DNA from: Chloroflexota bacterium
GTDB lineage: Bacteria > Chloroflexota > Anaerolineae > UBA4142
Length of the DNA stretch: 56,798 nt
Assembly: GCA_016215025.1 (NCBI GenBank)
Contig: JACRMI010000022.1
Coordinates: 1 to 56,798, forward strand
Reading direction: 5' to 3'
This document shows, one piece after another, positions 31,844 to 39,788 of the stretch (positions within the stretch are counted from its first letter, which is position 1; every line of letters starts with the position of its first letter). The notes below the pieces were generated by a model. The model ran no database searches and was not told the DNA's origin. It was given only the letters and a program-made list of their open reading frames with translations. Made by a program: the position numbers and the translations under genes.

Positions 31844-31920
31844 CAAATAGCGAATGACGAATAGCAAATGGCAATAAACCATCTGCTATTCGCCATCTGC
31901 TATACGCGATATGCTATATG
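31837..31920. repeat. Twelve-word heptad array bridging stop and start codons
   Basis: Twelve 7-nt words in unbroken phase over 84 nt. The first half has words such as CAAATAG, CAAATAG, CGAATGA, CGAATAG; the second half has the complementary CTATTCG, CTATACG, CTATATG. The dehydrogenase stop TAG is inside word one and the fixC ATG is the end of word twelve, so the array occupies the whole interval. It leaves no Shine-Dalgarno sequence before fixC. Confidence 0.95.
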
Positions 31921-33210
31921 GCTGACAAAGTTGATGTTGTCGTTATCGGCGCGGGATTGGCGGGACTGGCTGCCGCGTATCATCTTGCCGACGCAGGAAT
32001 CGAAACGATTGTCGTCGAGCGCGGCGATTTTCCCGGCAGCAAGAATGTCACCGGCGGTCGGCTCTACCTCAACCCCGTGCGCCCGTACTTTCCCGCCGAT
32101 TTTTGGAACGATGCCCCCTTCGAACGAACCGTCGTCAAAGAAAAATTATCGATCATGGCGGAACACGCCTCGACGACTGTAGAATTCTTCGACGATAAAT
32201 TTCGCAATCCTCCACATTCTGTAACGATTCTCCGCGCCAAGTTCGATCAATGGCTTGCCGACAAGGTGAGCGAAAAAGGCGCGTTCACGATTCCAAAAAA
32301 TCAAGTCGAAGATTTAATCTACGACGGAACCAAGGTCATCGGCGTCAAGACGAACGATTCGGAACTCTTGTGCGATTGCGTCGTCGTCGCCGACGGCGTG
32401 CTGTCGTTCATCGCCGAACGCGCGAAATTGCGCGAGAAACGCGAACCGCATCATTACGCGCTCGGCGTCAAAGAAATAATCGAATTGCCAGAGAAGACGA
32501 TCCAAGATCGATTTGGCGTGAGCGCGGGCGAAGGTGCAGCGCAACTTTTCTTTGGCACGATCACGCACGGCATGGTCGGCGGCGGATTTTTGTACACGAA
32601 TCGCGAGAGTTTGTCGCTGGGTATGGTCGTCGGCATCGAAGCTTTGTCGAATCACGAACCGAAGATCGAAGCGCCCGAGTTGATTGAGATTCTCAAAGCG
32701 CGTCCCGAAATTGCACCGTTGATCGAGGGCGGCAACAGCATAGAATATTCCGCGCACGTCATTCCTGAAGGCGGCATCAACGCGCTCCCCAAACTGATTG
32801 GCGATGGCATTCTGTTGGCAGGTGACGCGGCGGGGCTGGGATTGAACATGGGCATCACCGTGCGCGGCATGGATTTCGCGCTGGCGTCCGGCGCAATGGC
32901 GGCGCGCGCGATTAAAGAAGCAAAGACAAAAAACGATTTCACGGCGGTATCGCTTGCGGCGTACGAACAATCGTTGCGCGATAGTTTCGCGATCAAAGAC
33001 CTGCAAACATTCCGCAGCATGCTCGACACGTTGGATAATCCGCGCATGTTCGGCAAATATCCCGAAGCGATCACGAGCATCTTTGGGAAAATGTTCTGGA
33101 TCAGCGATCAGCCGAAAGAAAAATTGTCATCCACCGCACTGCGTGAGGCGATGAAAGCGTTTGGGAATTTGGATGCAGTGAAGGATGCGTGGGGGATGAT
33201 GAAGGTGTAG
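31918..33210 (+). CDS. fixC: FixC-like electron-transfer-flavoprotein:quinone oxidoreductase
   Basis: A 430-residue FAD protein of the FixC/ETF-QO family. The dinucleotide-binding motif VVIGAGLAGLAAAYHLADAG is at the N-terminus, GSKNVTGGRLYLNP follows, and GDAAGLGLNMGITVRGMDFAL is near residue 300. It takes electrons from EtfAB and, with FixX, passes them to quinone or ferredoxin. In FixABCX-type systems this allows bifurcation, which could supply low-potential electrons to benzoyl-CoA reductase (inference). Its partner fixX has been moved ~1.7 kb downstream by inserted genes. The ATG coincides with the end of a heptad array. Confidence 0.88.
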   Translation: MADKVDVVVIGAGLAGLAAAYHLADAGIETIVVERGDFPGSKNVTGGRLYLNPVRPYFPADFWNDAPFERTVVKEKLSIMAEHASTTVEFFDDKFRNPPHSVTILRAKFDQWLADKVSEKGAFTIPKNQVEDLIYDGTKVIGVKTNDSELLCDCVVVADGVLSFIAERAKLREKREPHHYALGVKEIIELPEKTIQDRFGVSAGEGAAQLFFGTITHGMVGGGFLYTNRESLSLGMVVGIEALSNHEPKIEAPELIEILKARPEIAPLIEGGNSIEYSAHVIPEGGINALPKLIGDGILLAGDAAGLGLNMGITVRGMDFALASGAMAARAIKEAKTKNDFTAVSLAAYEQSLRDSFAIKDLQTFRSMLDTLDNPRMFGKYPEAITSIFGKMFWISDQPKEKLSSTALREAMKAFGNLDAVKDAWGMMKV

Positions 33211-33253
33211 ACGATAGGCAAGTTTACATCAGTCACAAATAAGAAGCAAAGAG

Positions 33254-33961
33254 ATGATAAAAATTCTAACATGGAACATTCATCGAAGCCACAGAGCATG
33301 GGAATACCTTCTTAACAAAATCTGTCCAGATATAGCATTGCTTCAAGAAGTGCCGAGAAATATTCTCGAATCAGAGGCAATCATCGGTAAGGCTATAGAC
33401 CCCGCGCGACCGTGGGGATCGGCTATTTGGACCAATGGATTCACTGTAGAGGAAATCCCTTTTGGAAGAGATCCTGGCTGGGTTTGTGCCGCCCACATCA
33501 AACTAACTCGAGCTACTTCGCTCATTGCGGTCAGTATTCATACTAAATTGATCGGTGATGCAAAAACTGGAACCCAAAAGAACCATGTCTTTCCACATCT
33601 GGATTACATTATCGATGACGTTTCACGAATGGTGGCAGGAAGTAAATTTATCGTAGGTGGAGACCTTAATTCGTGCCGCTTAATTGATAAATACAACAGC
33701 CCATCAGCATATCCTATTCCAAATCGACACGGAGTGTTCTTTGATAGAATTGAGTCGAATGGCTATTTCAATTGTCATCGCAAATTTCACCCTAATGAAG
33801 AACAAACTTTTTTCGGCAGCGGACAACCTTATCAAGATGACCACTTATTTGTAAGCTATAATCTCACCAAGCATGTCAAATCCTGCCAAGTCTTAACTGC
33901 TCCTGCAAAAGCAAAAATTAGCGAACATGCTCCGTTGATTGCTGAAGTTATGGTAGGATAG
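33254..33961 (+). CDS. Endonuclease/exonuclease/phosphatase-family protein
   Basis: A 235-residue EEP-fold protein: ILTWNIHR (metal-site Asn), LLQEVP (catalytic Glu), FIVGGDLNSC (Asp and Asn), QDDHLFVS and C-terminal SEHAPLIAEV (catalytic His). It would hydrolyse phosphodiesters; the substrate (DNA, RNA or small molecule) is unknown. Base composition is visibly more AT-rich than the surrounding fix/etf genes and it breaks the fixC-fixX pairing, both signs of insertion. No transposase is nearby. Confidence 0.8.
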   Translation: MIKILTWNIHRSHRAWEYLLNKICPDIALLQEVPRNILESEAIIGKAIDPARPWGSAIWTNGFTVEEIPFGRDPGWVCAAHIKLTRATSLIAVSIHTKLIGDAKTGTQKNHVFPHLDYIIDDVSRMVAGSKFIVGGDLNSCRLIDKYNSPSAYPIPNRHGVFFDRIESNGYFNCHRKFHPNEEQTFFGSGQPYQDDHLFVSYNLTKHVKSCQVLTAPAKAKISEHAPLIAEVMVG

Positions 33962-33980
33962 TTACAACAACTGAGGTTCC

Positions 33981-34162
33981 ATGCCAGTCAACATCAAAAC
34001 CAAACTCGGCGTCAAGGCGATGACAACGGACAACTACGAAAGCAAACTGACAAAAACCAACGTGTTACTGTTCGTTCCTTTTCGGTTTTGTCTGTTGTAA
34101 TCGTCTGCGCAGGACAATAGAGGTTCTATGCCAGTCAATATCAAAACTAAACTCGGCGACAA
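33981..34162 (+). repeat. Two extra copies of the fixX 5-prime end, each followed by a palindrome
   Basis: The first ~35 nt of fixX (encoding MPVNIKTKLG) recur at 33981 (2 mismatches over 35 nt) and at 34128 (1 mismatch over the first 35). Copies 1 and 2 share another stretch including ATGACAACGG, and part of the upstream GAGGTTC leader. Each copy is followed by an imperfect palindrome (34020-34104 and 34168-34252) with ends GACAACGG/CCGTTGT or similar, so each encodes only a short stopped peptide. The true gene is at 34878. Confidence 0.9.
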
Positions 34163-34286
34163 GGGAATGACAACGGATTCTATCGGATTGAACGGACAAA
34201 CCCAGTTCTGAATTCACCCGTCCGTTTAATCCGCACTTGTCCGTTGTAATCCTTTTTCTGTGCTATACTTGCAAGAGGAGGTTGAT

Positions 34287-34484
34287 ATGACGACAATCAC
34301 GATTACGCTTCCCGATGAACAGTTGCGAGAATTGAAACATGCTGCCTCGCAGCTCAAGGTATCACCAGAAGAATTGGTTCGCGTTAGCATCGAAGAACTG
34401 CTGGCGCGACCCAATGAATCATTCCGCCAAGCTGTCGATTACGTCCTCAAAAAGAACTCCGAACTTTACAAGCGATTAGCATAA
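34287..34484 (+). CDS. Antitoxin of a Doc-type toxin-antitoxin pair
   Basis: A 65-residue protein with a ribbon-helix-helix-like N-terminus: MTTITITLPDEQLRELKHAASQLKVSPEELVRVSIEELLARP, then an acidic/basic tail likely to bind the toxin. The ATG at 34287 follows GAGGAGG. Its stop overlaps the toxin ATG by one base (TAATG), typical of coupled type II modules. It would bind its own promoter and neutralise the toxin (family expectation). Confidence 0.75.
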   Translation: MTTITITLPDEQLRELKHAASQLKVSPEELVRVSIEELLARPNESFRQAVDYVLKKNSELYKRLA

Positions 34485-34873
34485 TGCGCTACCTGACCCT
34501 CGCTGAAGTGCTTGCGCTGTACCATCGAATCGTTGAACAGTCGGGCGGCGCGCAAGGCATTCTCGATTTGGGCGCGTTGGAGTCCGCCGTTGCACAACCA
34601 CGCATGACGTTTAGCAATCAGGAACTTTACCCCACGATTGTCGAAAAAGCATCAGCATTGGGTTTCTCCCTCATCCAGAATCATCCCTTTGTCGATGGCA
34701 ACAAACGCACAGGGCACGCTGCGATGGAAACTTTTCTCGTCCTAAATGGTTTTGAAATCGACGCATCTGCGGACGAGCAAGAGCAAACCATTCTACACGT
34801 TGCCGCTGGCGAATTGCAGCGCGATGAATTTACCACTTGGCTCCGTAAACACGTCGTAAAGAAAGACGAATAG
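34484..34873 (+). CDS. doc: Doc/Fic-family toxin
   Basis: A 129-residue Fic-fold protein with the Doc-type loop HPFVDGNKRTGHAAMETFL (His, Asn-Lys-Arg). In phage P1 Doc this motif phosphorylates EF-Tu, whereas classical Fic has GNGR and adenylylates. N-terminal YLTLAEVLALYHRIVEQSGGAQGILDLGALESAVAQPR is the usual Doc start. It lies directly before fixX, with 4 bp between the toxin stop and the fixX ATG, so it was inserted exactly at the fixX start. Confidence 0.85.
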   Translation: MRYLTLAEVLALYHRIVEQSGGAQGILDLGALESAVAQPRMTFSNQELYPTIVEKASALGFSLIQNHPFVDGNKRTGHAAMETFLVLNGFEIDASADEQEQTILHVAAGELQRDEFTTWLRKHVVKKDE

Positions 34874-34877
34874 AACT

Positions 34878-35159
34878 ATGCCAGTCAATATCAAAACTAA
34901 ACTCGGCGTCAACGCTTACAAGATCGATCCCGAAAGTCATATCGCAATTAACCACGACGTGTGCAAAACGAAATGCACGGTCAAGTTCTGCACGTTCGTT
35001 TGCCCTGCCCGCGTCTACACCCTCGGCGACGACGGCTTGATTCACGTTGAACACGACGGCTGCTTGGAATGCGGCACGTGCGTCATCGCCTGCCGCAGTG
35101 ACGCGCTCACGTGGAAGTATCCAAAAGCGGGGCAAGGGGTTCAATACCGTTTCGGATAA
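34878..35159 (+). CDS. fixX: FixX-like ferredoxin
   Basis: A 93-residue ferredoxin-like protein: CKTKCTVKFCTFVCPARVY, then CLECGTCVIACRSDALTWKYPKAGQGVQYRFG, the standard FixX ending. It is the electron-transfer partner of FixC. The ATG at 34878 has no good ribosome site; the preceding bases belong to the inserted toxin gene. Two decayed copies of its 5-prime end lie upstream, suggesting repeated insertions at this start codon. It may now depend on translational coupling with the toxin gene. Confidence 0.9.
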   Translation: MPVNIKTKLGVNAYKIDPESHIAINHDVCKTKCTVKFCTFVCPARVYTLGDDGLIHVEHDGCLECGTCVIACRSDALTWKYPKAGQGVQYRFG

Positions 35160-35160
35160 T

Positions 35161-35216
35161 TATCACGCATCACGCATTACGCATCACGTGCCTCGTGATT
35201 CGTGATTCGTGACGGA
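35161..35216. repeat. Eight-word heptad array between fixX and etfB
   Basis: TATCACG, CATCACG, CATTACG, CATCACG, TGCCTCG, TGATTCG, TGATTCG, TGACGGA in continuous 7-nt phase, from the fixX stop to the etfB ribosome site. The two halves have complementary sense (ATCACG/CGTGAT). Confidence 0.92.
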
Positions 35217-35222
35217 GGAATC

Positions 35223-35990
35223 ATGGACATTATCGTTTGCTTGAAACAAGTTCCCGATCTGCAACAAATTCGCATCAAGCGCGAGACGCGCGAACCCGTG
35301 CTCGAAGGCGCGCCGTTCGTGTTTGGACAATTCGAAAAGAACGCTCTCGAAGCAGCGGTGCGGCTCAAGGAAAAGCACGGCGGCAAGGTGATCGCACTCG
35401 CGCTCGGCACGCCCAAGCTCAAGGAAAATATCCTCGAAGCGTTGGCGATGGGCGCAGACGAAGCCGTGATTCTCACCGATCCTAGCTTCGCGGGCGGCGG
35501 CTCGGCGAACACGGCAAAAATTCTCGCCGCGGCGATTGGCAAAATCGGCAAGTTCGATTTGGTGCTGATGGGCGAAGGATCGGCAGATAATTATTCCGGC
35601 CAAGTCGTCGGACGATTGGCAGAACTGCTCGATGTGCCGCAGATCACGTTCGTACGTGAGTTGAGCGTCGATGGTAATCGCATCCGCGCAACCCGCGATC
35701 TCGAAGAAGCGCTCGAAGTGGTCGAAGCCGAATTGCCCGTCGTCGTCTCCGCCACAAGCGAACTCAACACGCCGCGCTTGCCACCCCTCACCGCGATCCT
35801 CAAAGCGTCGAAGAAACCGCTCAAGACGCTGACACCTGCCGACCTGGGATTCACGCCCGATGCGCCGATGGTCAAGACGCTGAGCAACCTCGCGCCGCAA
35901 CAAGAGCGCAAACAAGTGCTGTTTGAAGGCGATGCGGACAAGGCGGTCGATGAACTCGTAAAAGCACTCCAAAAGGAAGGCACGCTTTAG
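35223..35990 (+). CDS. etfB: Electron transfer flavoprotein beta subunit (FixA/EtfB)
   Basis: A 255-residue EtfB/FixA: MDIIVCLKQVPDLQQIRIK, FGQFEKNALEAAVRLKE, the adenine-nucleotide segment LMGEGSADNYSGQVVGRLAEL and LPVVVSATSELNTPRLPPLTAILKASKKP. It pairs with EtfA to accept electrons from acyl-CoA dehydrogenases. A GGAGGAATC site precedes the ATG at 35223; an earlier in-frame start (35202) lies in the heptad array and is rejected. Confidence 0.92.
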   Translation: MDIIVCLKQVPDLQQIRIKRETREPVLEGAPFVFGQFEKNALEAAVRLKEKHGGKVIALALGTPKLKENILEALAMGADEAVILTDPSFAGGGSANTAKILAAAIGKIGKFDLVLMGEGSADNYSGQVVGRLAELLDVPQITFVRELSVDGNRIRATRDLEEALEVVEAELPVVVSATSELNTPRLPPLTAILKASKKPLKTLTPADLGFTPDAPMVKTLSNLAPQQERKQVLFEGDADKAVDELVKALQKEGTL

Positions 35991-35992
35991 CA

Positions 35993-36069
35993 ATTTTCGA
36001 TTTTAGATTTTGGATTTTCGATTGCCCTCTTCATGAATCCAAAATCGCAAATCCAAAATCCAAAATTCT
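35993..36069. repeat. Eleven-word heptad array between etfB and etfA
   Basis: ATTTTCG, ATTTTAG, ATTTTGG, ATTTTCG on the left; GAATCCA, AAATCGC, AAATCCA, AAATCCA, AAATTCT on the right, all in one 7-nt phase and complementary in sense. It starts 3 nt after the etfB stop. Confidence 0.92.
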
Positions 36070-36083
36070 CGATGGGGAAGACA

Positions 36084-37013
36084 ATGACACAGATACTCGT
36101 TTTTTCAGAACAAGATGCCGTCGCATTTGAATTGTTGAGCAAGGCGCGTGAGCTTGGCACAGCGATGGTTGCGTCGCTGAGAAAATCCAATGCGAGTGAC
36201 TATTTCGCTTACGGCGCGCAAAAGGTTTTCGTCGGAGAGAGTGCGGCGCTAGCAGATTTTTCTGCCGATGCGCTCACGCGCGCTGATGCACTGGCGCAAA
36301 TCGTCAACGCGAGCGGAGCCAACATCGTTTTGATCGGATCGACGAAACGCGGCAAGGAACTCGCGGGACGACTCGCGCAGAAATTGAATTGCGGCGCAGT
36401 GACCGATGCGATTGGACTATCAGCATCGGATGGAAAAATTTCAGTGCAGCGATACGCACTTGGCGGCAACACCGTCGCAACCGATGTCATCAACAGCGAA
36501 CGACAAGTCATCGCCGTGATGCCGAAAACTTTCGAAACGACCCAGCAAGCAGCACCCGGCGAAATAGTGAATGTCGCGTTGCAATTGCGCGAGCCGCGCG
36601 TCAAGATTGTCGAGCGCAAAGCAAAACCGCAAGCGACGGCAAATGTCGAAGGCGCGGAAACGCTCGTCGTCGTTGGCAAGGGTTTTGGAAAGCCAGAAGA
36701 CCTAGCTATCGGTCAAGCGCTGGCGAGCGCGCTCAAAGGCGAGATGGGTTGCACGCGCACACTCGCCGCCGATTATCACTGGCTCGGCGAAGAGCGCATG
36801 ATCGGCATCAGCGGCAAGAAAGCCAAACCGCGCTTGCTGATTTCGGTCGGCGTGTCAGGACAGATTCAACACACCGTCGGCATCCTGGAATCGAAAATCA
36901 TTGTCGCGATCAACAAGGACAAGTCCGCGCCGATTTTCAAGATCGCCGATTATGGCATCGTCGGCGACTTGTACCAAATCGTCCCAAAACTGACCGCGCG
37001 AATTGGAAAATGA
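36084..37013 (+). CDS. etfA: Electron transfer flavoprotein alpha subunit (FixB/EtfA)
   Basis: A 309-residue EtfA/FixB: MTQILVFSEQD start, LIGSTKRGKELAGRLAQKLNCGAVTDA in the N-terminal domain and the C-terminal FAD-binding domain with RPKLLISVGVSGQ-like KAKPRLLISVGVSGQIQHTVGI and VAINKDKSAPIFKIADYGIVGDLYQIVP. It holds the electron-transferring FAD. The ATG at 36084 follows GGGGAAG; the longer frame from 36033 would be encoded by the array. Confidence 0.92.
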   Translation: MTQILVFSEQDAVAFELLSKARELGTAMVASLRKSNASDYFAYGAQKVFVGESAALADFSADALTRADALAQIVNASGANIVLIGSTKRGKELAGRLAQKLNCGAVTDAIGLSASDGKISVQRYALGGNTVATDVINSERQVIAVMPKTFETTQQAAPGEIVNVALQLREPRVKIVERKAKPQATANVEGAETLVVVGKGFGKPEDLAIGQALASALKGEMGCTRTLAADYHWLGEERMIGISGKKAKPRLLISVGVSGQIQHTVGILESKIIVAINKDKSAPIFKIADYGIVGDLYQIVPKLTARIGK

Positions 37014-37026
37014 AAGTTTGGAACAG

Positions 37027-37060
37027 ACACCAGCTCGATTACTTGGGGCTGGTGTTTGCT
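37027..37060 (+). terminator. Likely terminator after etfA
   Basis: ACACCAGC (37027-37034) and GCTGGTGT (37048-37055) form an 8-bp stem followed by TTGCTTAT. It lies 13 bp past the etfA stop and before the cyclase gene. The U-tract is imperfect. Confidence 0.5.
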
Positions 37061-37085
37061 TATCAGGTCGGCAAAGGCAGGGCGC

Positions 37086-38660
37086 ATGGATTCGGCAAAA
37101 CTTTCTTTCGACGTTACCATACGACGGATTGCTCTTTTTTCCGTGCTGGCCAATTCGCTGGGCGGTTTTTTGACCTTTACCTACTTTGTGGTCATTGCGC
37201 CGATTCCCAACAACAGCAATTCGTTGCAACAAATCGTGCCTGCCAACATCCTCACATTTCTCATCCGCATCTCCATCTTGGCGACGCTCGCCAATCTCAT
37301 CGCCTATCGAGCCAATGCGCATCTGCGCGAATGGTACATTCGCTTGAGCCGTGACGCATCCACCCCCGCGCCTGAATCGATTCGGCAACGCGCGCTCAAC
37401 TTTGTGCCGCTAACGACCATGATTAGCTCAGCCATGTGGGTGATCGCGGGAATGGACTATGCCTGGATCTCTTGGCAAGATGGACAGGGCGGGTTTGAGA
37501 TCTTGCGAACGTTTGGCGGTGTGGTGGGTGTGGGCGGCGTACTCACTACAGTGCTCGTTTATTTTGGAACAGAACTTTTTTGGCGTCCCCGCATTCCAGT
37601 TTTTTTCCCTGATGGAAAACTGTCCACCGTGCGCGCCTGGCGACTGGGTGTTTTGGGCAAACTCTTGATCGTATTTTTGTTGATCGGAATTTTGCCGCTT
37701 GCGATGCTTGTCGTCGTGTCCCTTTCCCGTGCTCAAGCCCTGCTCGCCAATCCCAGTGCCGCCTTCCTTGAAAACTTGATGATCCTCGAAGCATTTATTC
37801 TCGTCATCGGGATTGGCGCAAGTATCGGCATGGCAATTTTCGTCACGCGCAGTATCGTCGATCCACTGCAAGCAATCCAAAATGCAATGGCCCAAGTTGA
37901 GCAAAATCATCTCCACGCGCGGGTCCCTGTCGTCACGAACGACGAACTGGGTTACGTCGGCGAACGATTCAATCTAATGACGGCTGGGTTGCGGCAAGGC
38001 GAAATGTTTCGCACGCTGCTCAACCTCTACGTCAGTCCCGAAGTCGCGCGCCAAGCAATTACCGAAGGCGCAAAACTCGGCGGCAAAACCGTCGAATGCA
38101 CCGTGCTGTTTTCCGATATTCGCGATTTCACTGGGCTGTCGGAAAGTCTTCCGCCGACGGAACTCATTACGCTGATCAATCGCTACATGACGGCGATGGT
38201 CGCGACGATTGTCCGCAATGGCGGCATCGTCAACAAATTCGGCGGCGATTCGCTCTTGGCGATCTTCGGCTCGCCGCTCAATCCCAATGCCGATCATGCT
38301 GCGCGCGCGATTCACACCGCGCTCGACATGCGGCACGCATTGCAAGAGTTTAATCAAGCCGAGTCCGAAGCGAACGCGCCGCTGCTCGAAATCGGAATCG
38401 GCGTTGCGACGGGAACTGTTGTGGCAGGAAACGTCGGTGGCAAAGAGCGCATCGAATACACCGTCATCGGCGACACGGTGAACTTGGCGGCGCGACTGCA
38501 AGGCAAAACGCGTGAGTTGAATCACAAGATTCTGATTAGCGAAGAAACTTTTCACGCCGCGTGCGCAGACATAACCGTCGATGCGCAAGCGCTTCCATCG
38601 ATAACGGTCAAAGGCAAGCATCAGCCGGTGGCGGTGTACGCGCTGAAATGTGATTATTGA
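37086..38660 (+). CDS. Membrane class III adenylate/guanylate cyclase with HAMP domain
   Basis: A 524-residue membrane cyclase. About six hydrophobic segments occupy residues 15-260, a HAMP linker follows (TRSIVDPLQAIQNAMAQVEQNHLHARVPVVTNDELGYVGERFN), and a C-terminal catalytic domain contains CTVLFSDIRDFTGLSESL (metal aspartates), IVNKFGGDSLLAIFG and YTVIGDTVNLAARLQ. It makes cAMP or cGMP in response to a membrane or extracytoplasmic signal. The ATG at 37086 follows GCAGGG. No cAMP-receptor gene is near, so its link to aromatic metabolism is unproven. Confidence 0.88.
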   Translation: MDSAKLSFDVTIRRIALFSVLANSLGGFLTFTYFVVIAPIPNNSNSLQQIVPANILTFLIRISILATLANLIAYRANAHLREWYIRLSRDASTPAPESIRQRALNFVPLTTMISSAMWVIAGMDYAWISWQDGQGGFEILRTFGGVVGVGGVLTTVLVYFGTELFWRPRIPVFFPDGKLSTVRAWRLGVLGKLLIVFLLIGILPLAMLVVVSLSRAQALLANPSAAFLENLMILEAFILVIGIGASIGMAIFVTRSIVDPLQAIQNAMAQVEQNHLHARVPVVTNDELGYVGERFNLMTAGLRQGEMFRTLLNLYVSPEVARQAITEGAKLGGKTVECTVLFSDIRDFTGLSESLPPTELITLINRYMTAMVATIVRNGGIVNKFGGDSLLAIFGSPLNPNADHAARAIHTALDMRHALQEFNQAESEANAPLLEIGIGVATGTVVAGNVGGKERIEYTVIGDTVNLAARLQGKTRELNHKILISEETFHAACADITVDAQALPSITVKGKHQPVAVYALKCDY

Positions 38661-38687
38661 TCTCCGACAGGTCTCTGAACAAGATCA

Positions 38688-38757
38688 AAGGAATTGAGGG
38701 AACTAGAGGAACTATAGGAGAGTTCCCTCAGTTCCTTTAATTCCTTCATTTCCCTCG
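38688..38757. repeat. Nine-nt word palindromic array upstream of the IclR promoter
   Basis: Words AATTGAGGG, AACTAGAGG, AACTATAGG on the left and AGTTCCCTC, AGTTCCTTT, AATTCCTTC, ATTTCCCTC on the right, in 9-nt phase and complementary in sense. This is the 9-nt counterpart of the heptad arrays. Confidence 0.8.
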
Positions 38758-38765
38758 ACTTATTA

Positions 38766-38794
38766 TTGACAATCCCCCCATTCTCAGGTAGAAT
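38766..38794 (+). promoter_or_regulatory. Promoter of the IclR-family gene
   Basis: TTGACA (38766-38771), 17-bp spacer, TAGAAT (38789-38794). The predicted start (~38801) falls inside the adjacent operator. Confidence 0.85.
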
Positions 38795-38798
38795 ACCT

Positions 38799-38825
38799 AC
38801 AGAACGACGTTCTGTATATAGAACG
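38799..38825. promoter_or_regulatory. Candidate IclR operator
   Basis: A 17-bp palindrome with 8-bp perfect arms, ACAGAACG-A-CGTTCTGT (38799-38815), overlaps the transcription start; a further half-site ATAGAACG follows (38818-38825). Position and symmetry fit negative autoregulation by the IclR protein encoded just downstream. Confidence 0.75.
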
Positions 38826-38837
38826 CTGAGGTATTCT

Positions 38838-39644
38838 ATGCCACGCTCGCCGAAAGAAAAAGTAACACCCGTTCCGGCGGTTGACCGAGCGGTTCAAATT
38901 CTCCACCTGCTCGCCTCGCACGACTCTGCGCTGGGCGTCTCTGAGCTGAGTCGTCAACTTGGCTTGAACAAAAGCACCACCTTCGATATCCTCACCACCC
39001 TGTGCCATCACCATCTCGTCGAACGCAACGAGACCGCTAAAACCTATCGCTTGGGGTATGGCTTGGCCGAGTTGGGACATCGCGTCCGCGAACGCATCGA
39101 TCTGCGTGCAGTTGCCCATCCGCACTTGAACGAACTTGCGCGCGAGATTGAGGAAACCGTGTTTCTCGGCACGTTCCATGACGGCTATGTCACTATTGTC
39201 GATAAAGAAGAAGCGCCGCACGATCTCAAAATCACTTCGCCGCTCGGACAACGCGTGCACTACTCGGCGGCTGCCTATGGCAAAGTTTTTCTCACTGCCC
39301 TATCAGAGTCTGAAGCCATGAAATTGATGCGCGATAATCCGCCGCGTGCGTATACCCCCAAATCGATTACCAAACCGGCAGCATATCGCGCCACGCTAGC
39401 CCAAGTCCGCAAGCAAGGTTACGCGCTCGACGATGAAGAATATCTCGCGGGCGTCCGCGCCGCCGCCGCGCCGATCAACGATGCACAAGGGCACGTGACT
39501 GCCGCACTGTGCGTTGTCGGCTTTTGCACACGCCTACCTCACGACAAATTGATTCGCATCGCCAAGCAAGCGAAGGATACCGCCGAACGAATATCGAAAC
39601 ACTTGGGCGCGAAAGAATATCCAACCTGGAATGGAGTCGAGTAA
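38838..39644 (+). CDS. IclR-family transcriptional regulator
   Basis: A 268-residue IclR regulator. The N-terminal winged helix is VPAVDRAVQILHLLASHDSALGVSELSRQLGLNKSTTFDILTTLCHHHLVERN; the C-terminal effector domain has VHYSAAAYGKVFLTALSE and YALDDEEYLAGVRAAAAPI. Members often sense aromatic acids. The ATG at 38838 follows GAGG and lies about 35 nt past the predicted transcription start. The palindrome at the start point suggests autoregulation. It precedes hcrCAB on the same strand and may control it, although the same palindrome is not seen directly before hcrC. Confidence 0.9.
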   Translation: MPRSPKEKVTPVPAVDRAVQILHLLASHDSALGVSELSRQLGLNKSTTFDILTTLCHHHLVERNETAKTYRLGYGLAELGHRVRERIDLRAVAHPHLNELAREIEETVFLGTFHDGYVTIVDKEEAPHDLKITSPLGQRVHYSAAAYGKVFLTALSESEAMKLMRDNPPRAYTPKSITKPAAYRATLAQVRKQGYALDDEEYLAGVRAAAAPINDAQGHVTAALCVVGFCTRLPHDKLIRIAKQAKDTAERISKHLGAKEYPTWNGVE

Positions 39645-39661
39645 TTTAGGATTTTCCAGAA

Positions 39662-39759
39662 TGTCATTCTGAGGAGCAGTTGCGCCACCTTTGGTGGCGA
39701 TGCGACGAAGAATCTCGCATTTCGGAATAATGAGGTGCTTCGCTCCGCTCAGCATGACA
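39662..39759. repeat. Dispersed palindromic repeat
   Basis: TGTCATTCTGAGGAGC at 39662 and GCTCAGCATGACA ending at 39759, with an internal GCGCCACC/GGTGGCG hairpin and a CTTCGCTCCGCTCAG core. It fills the gap between the IclR gene and hcrC. Confidence 0.85.
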
Positions 39760-39788
39760 GTGAGTAAATCATAAATCGAGATGGTGAC

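Noticed and set aside
34484..34873. Fic adenylyltransferase
   Set aside because: The motif has NKR in place of GNGR, the protein is short and it is coupled to a small antitoxin, so Doc type is better.
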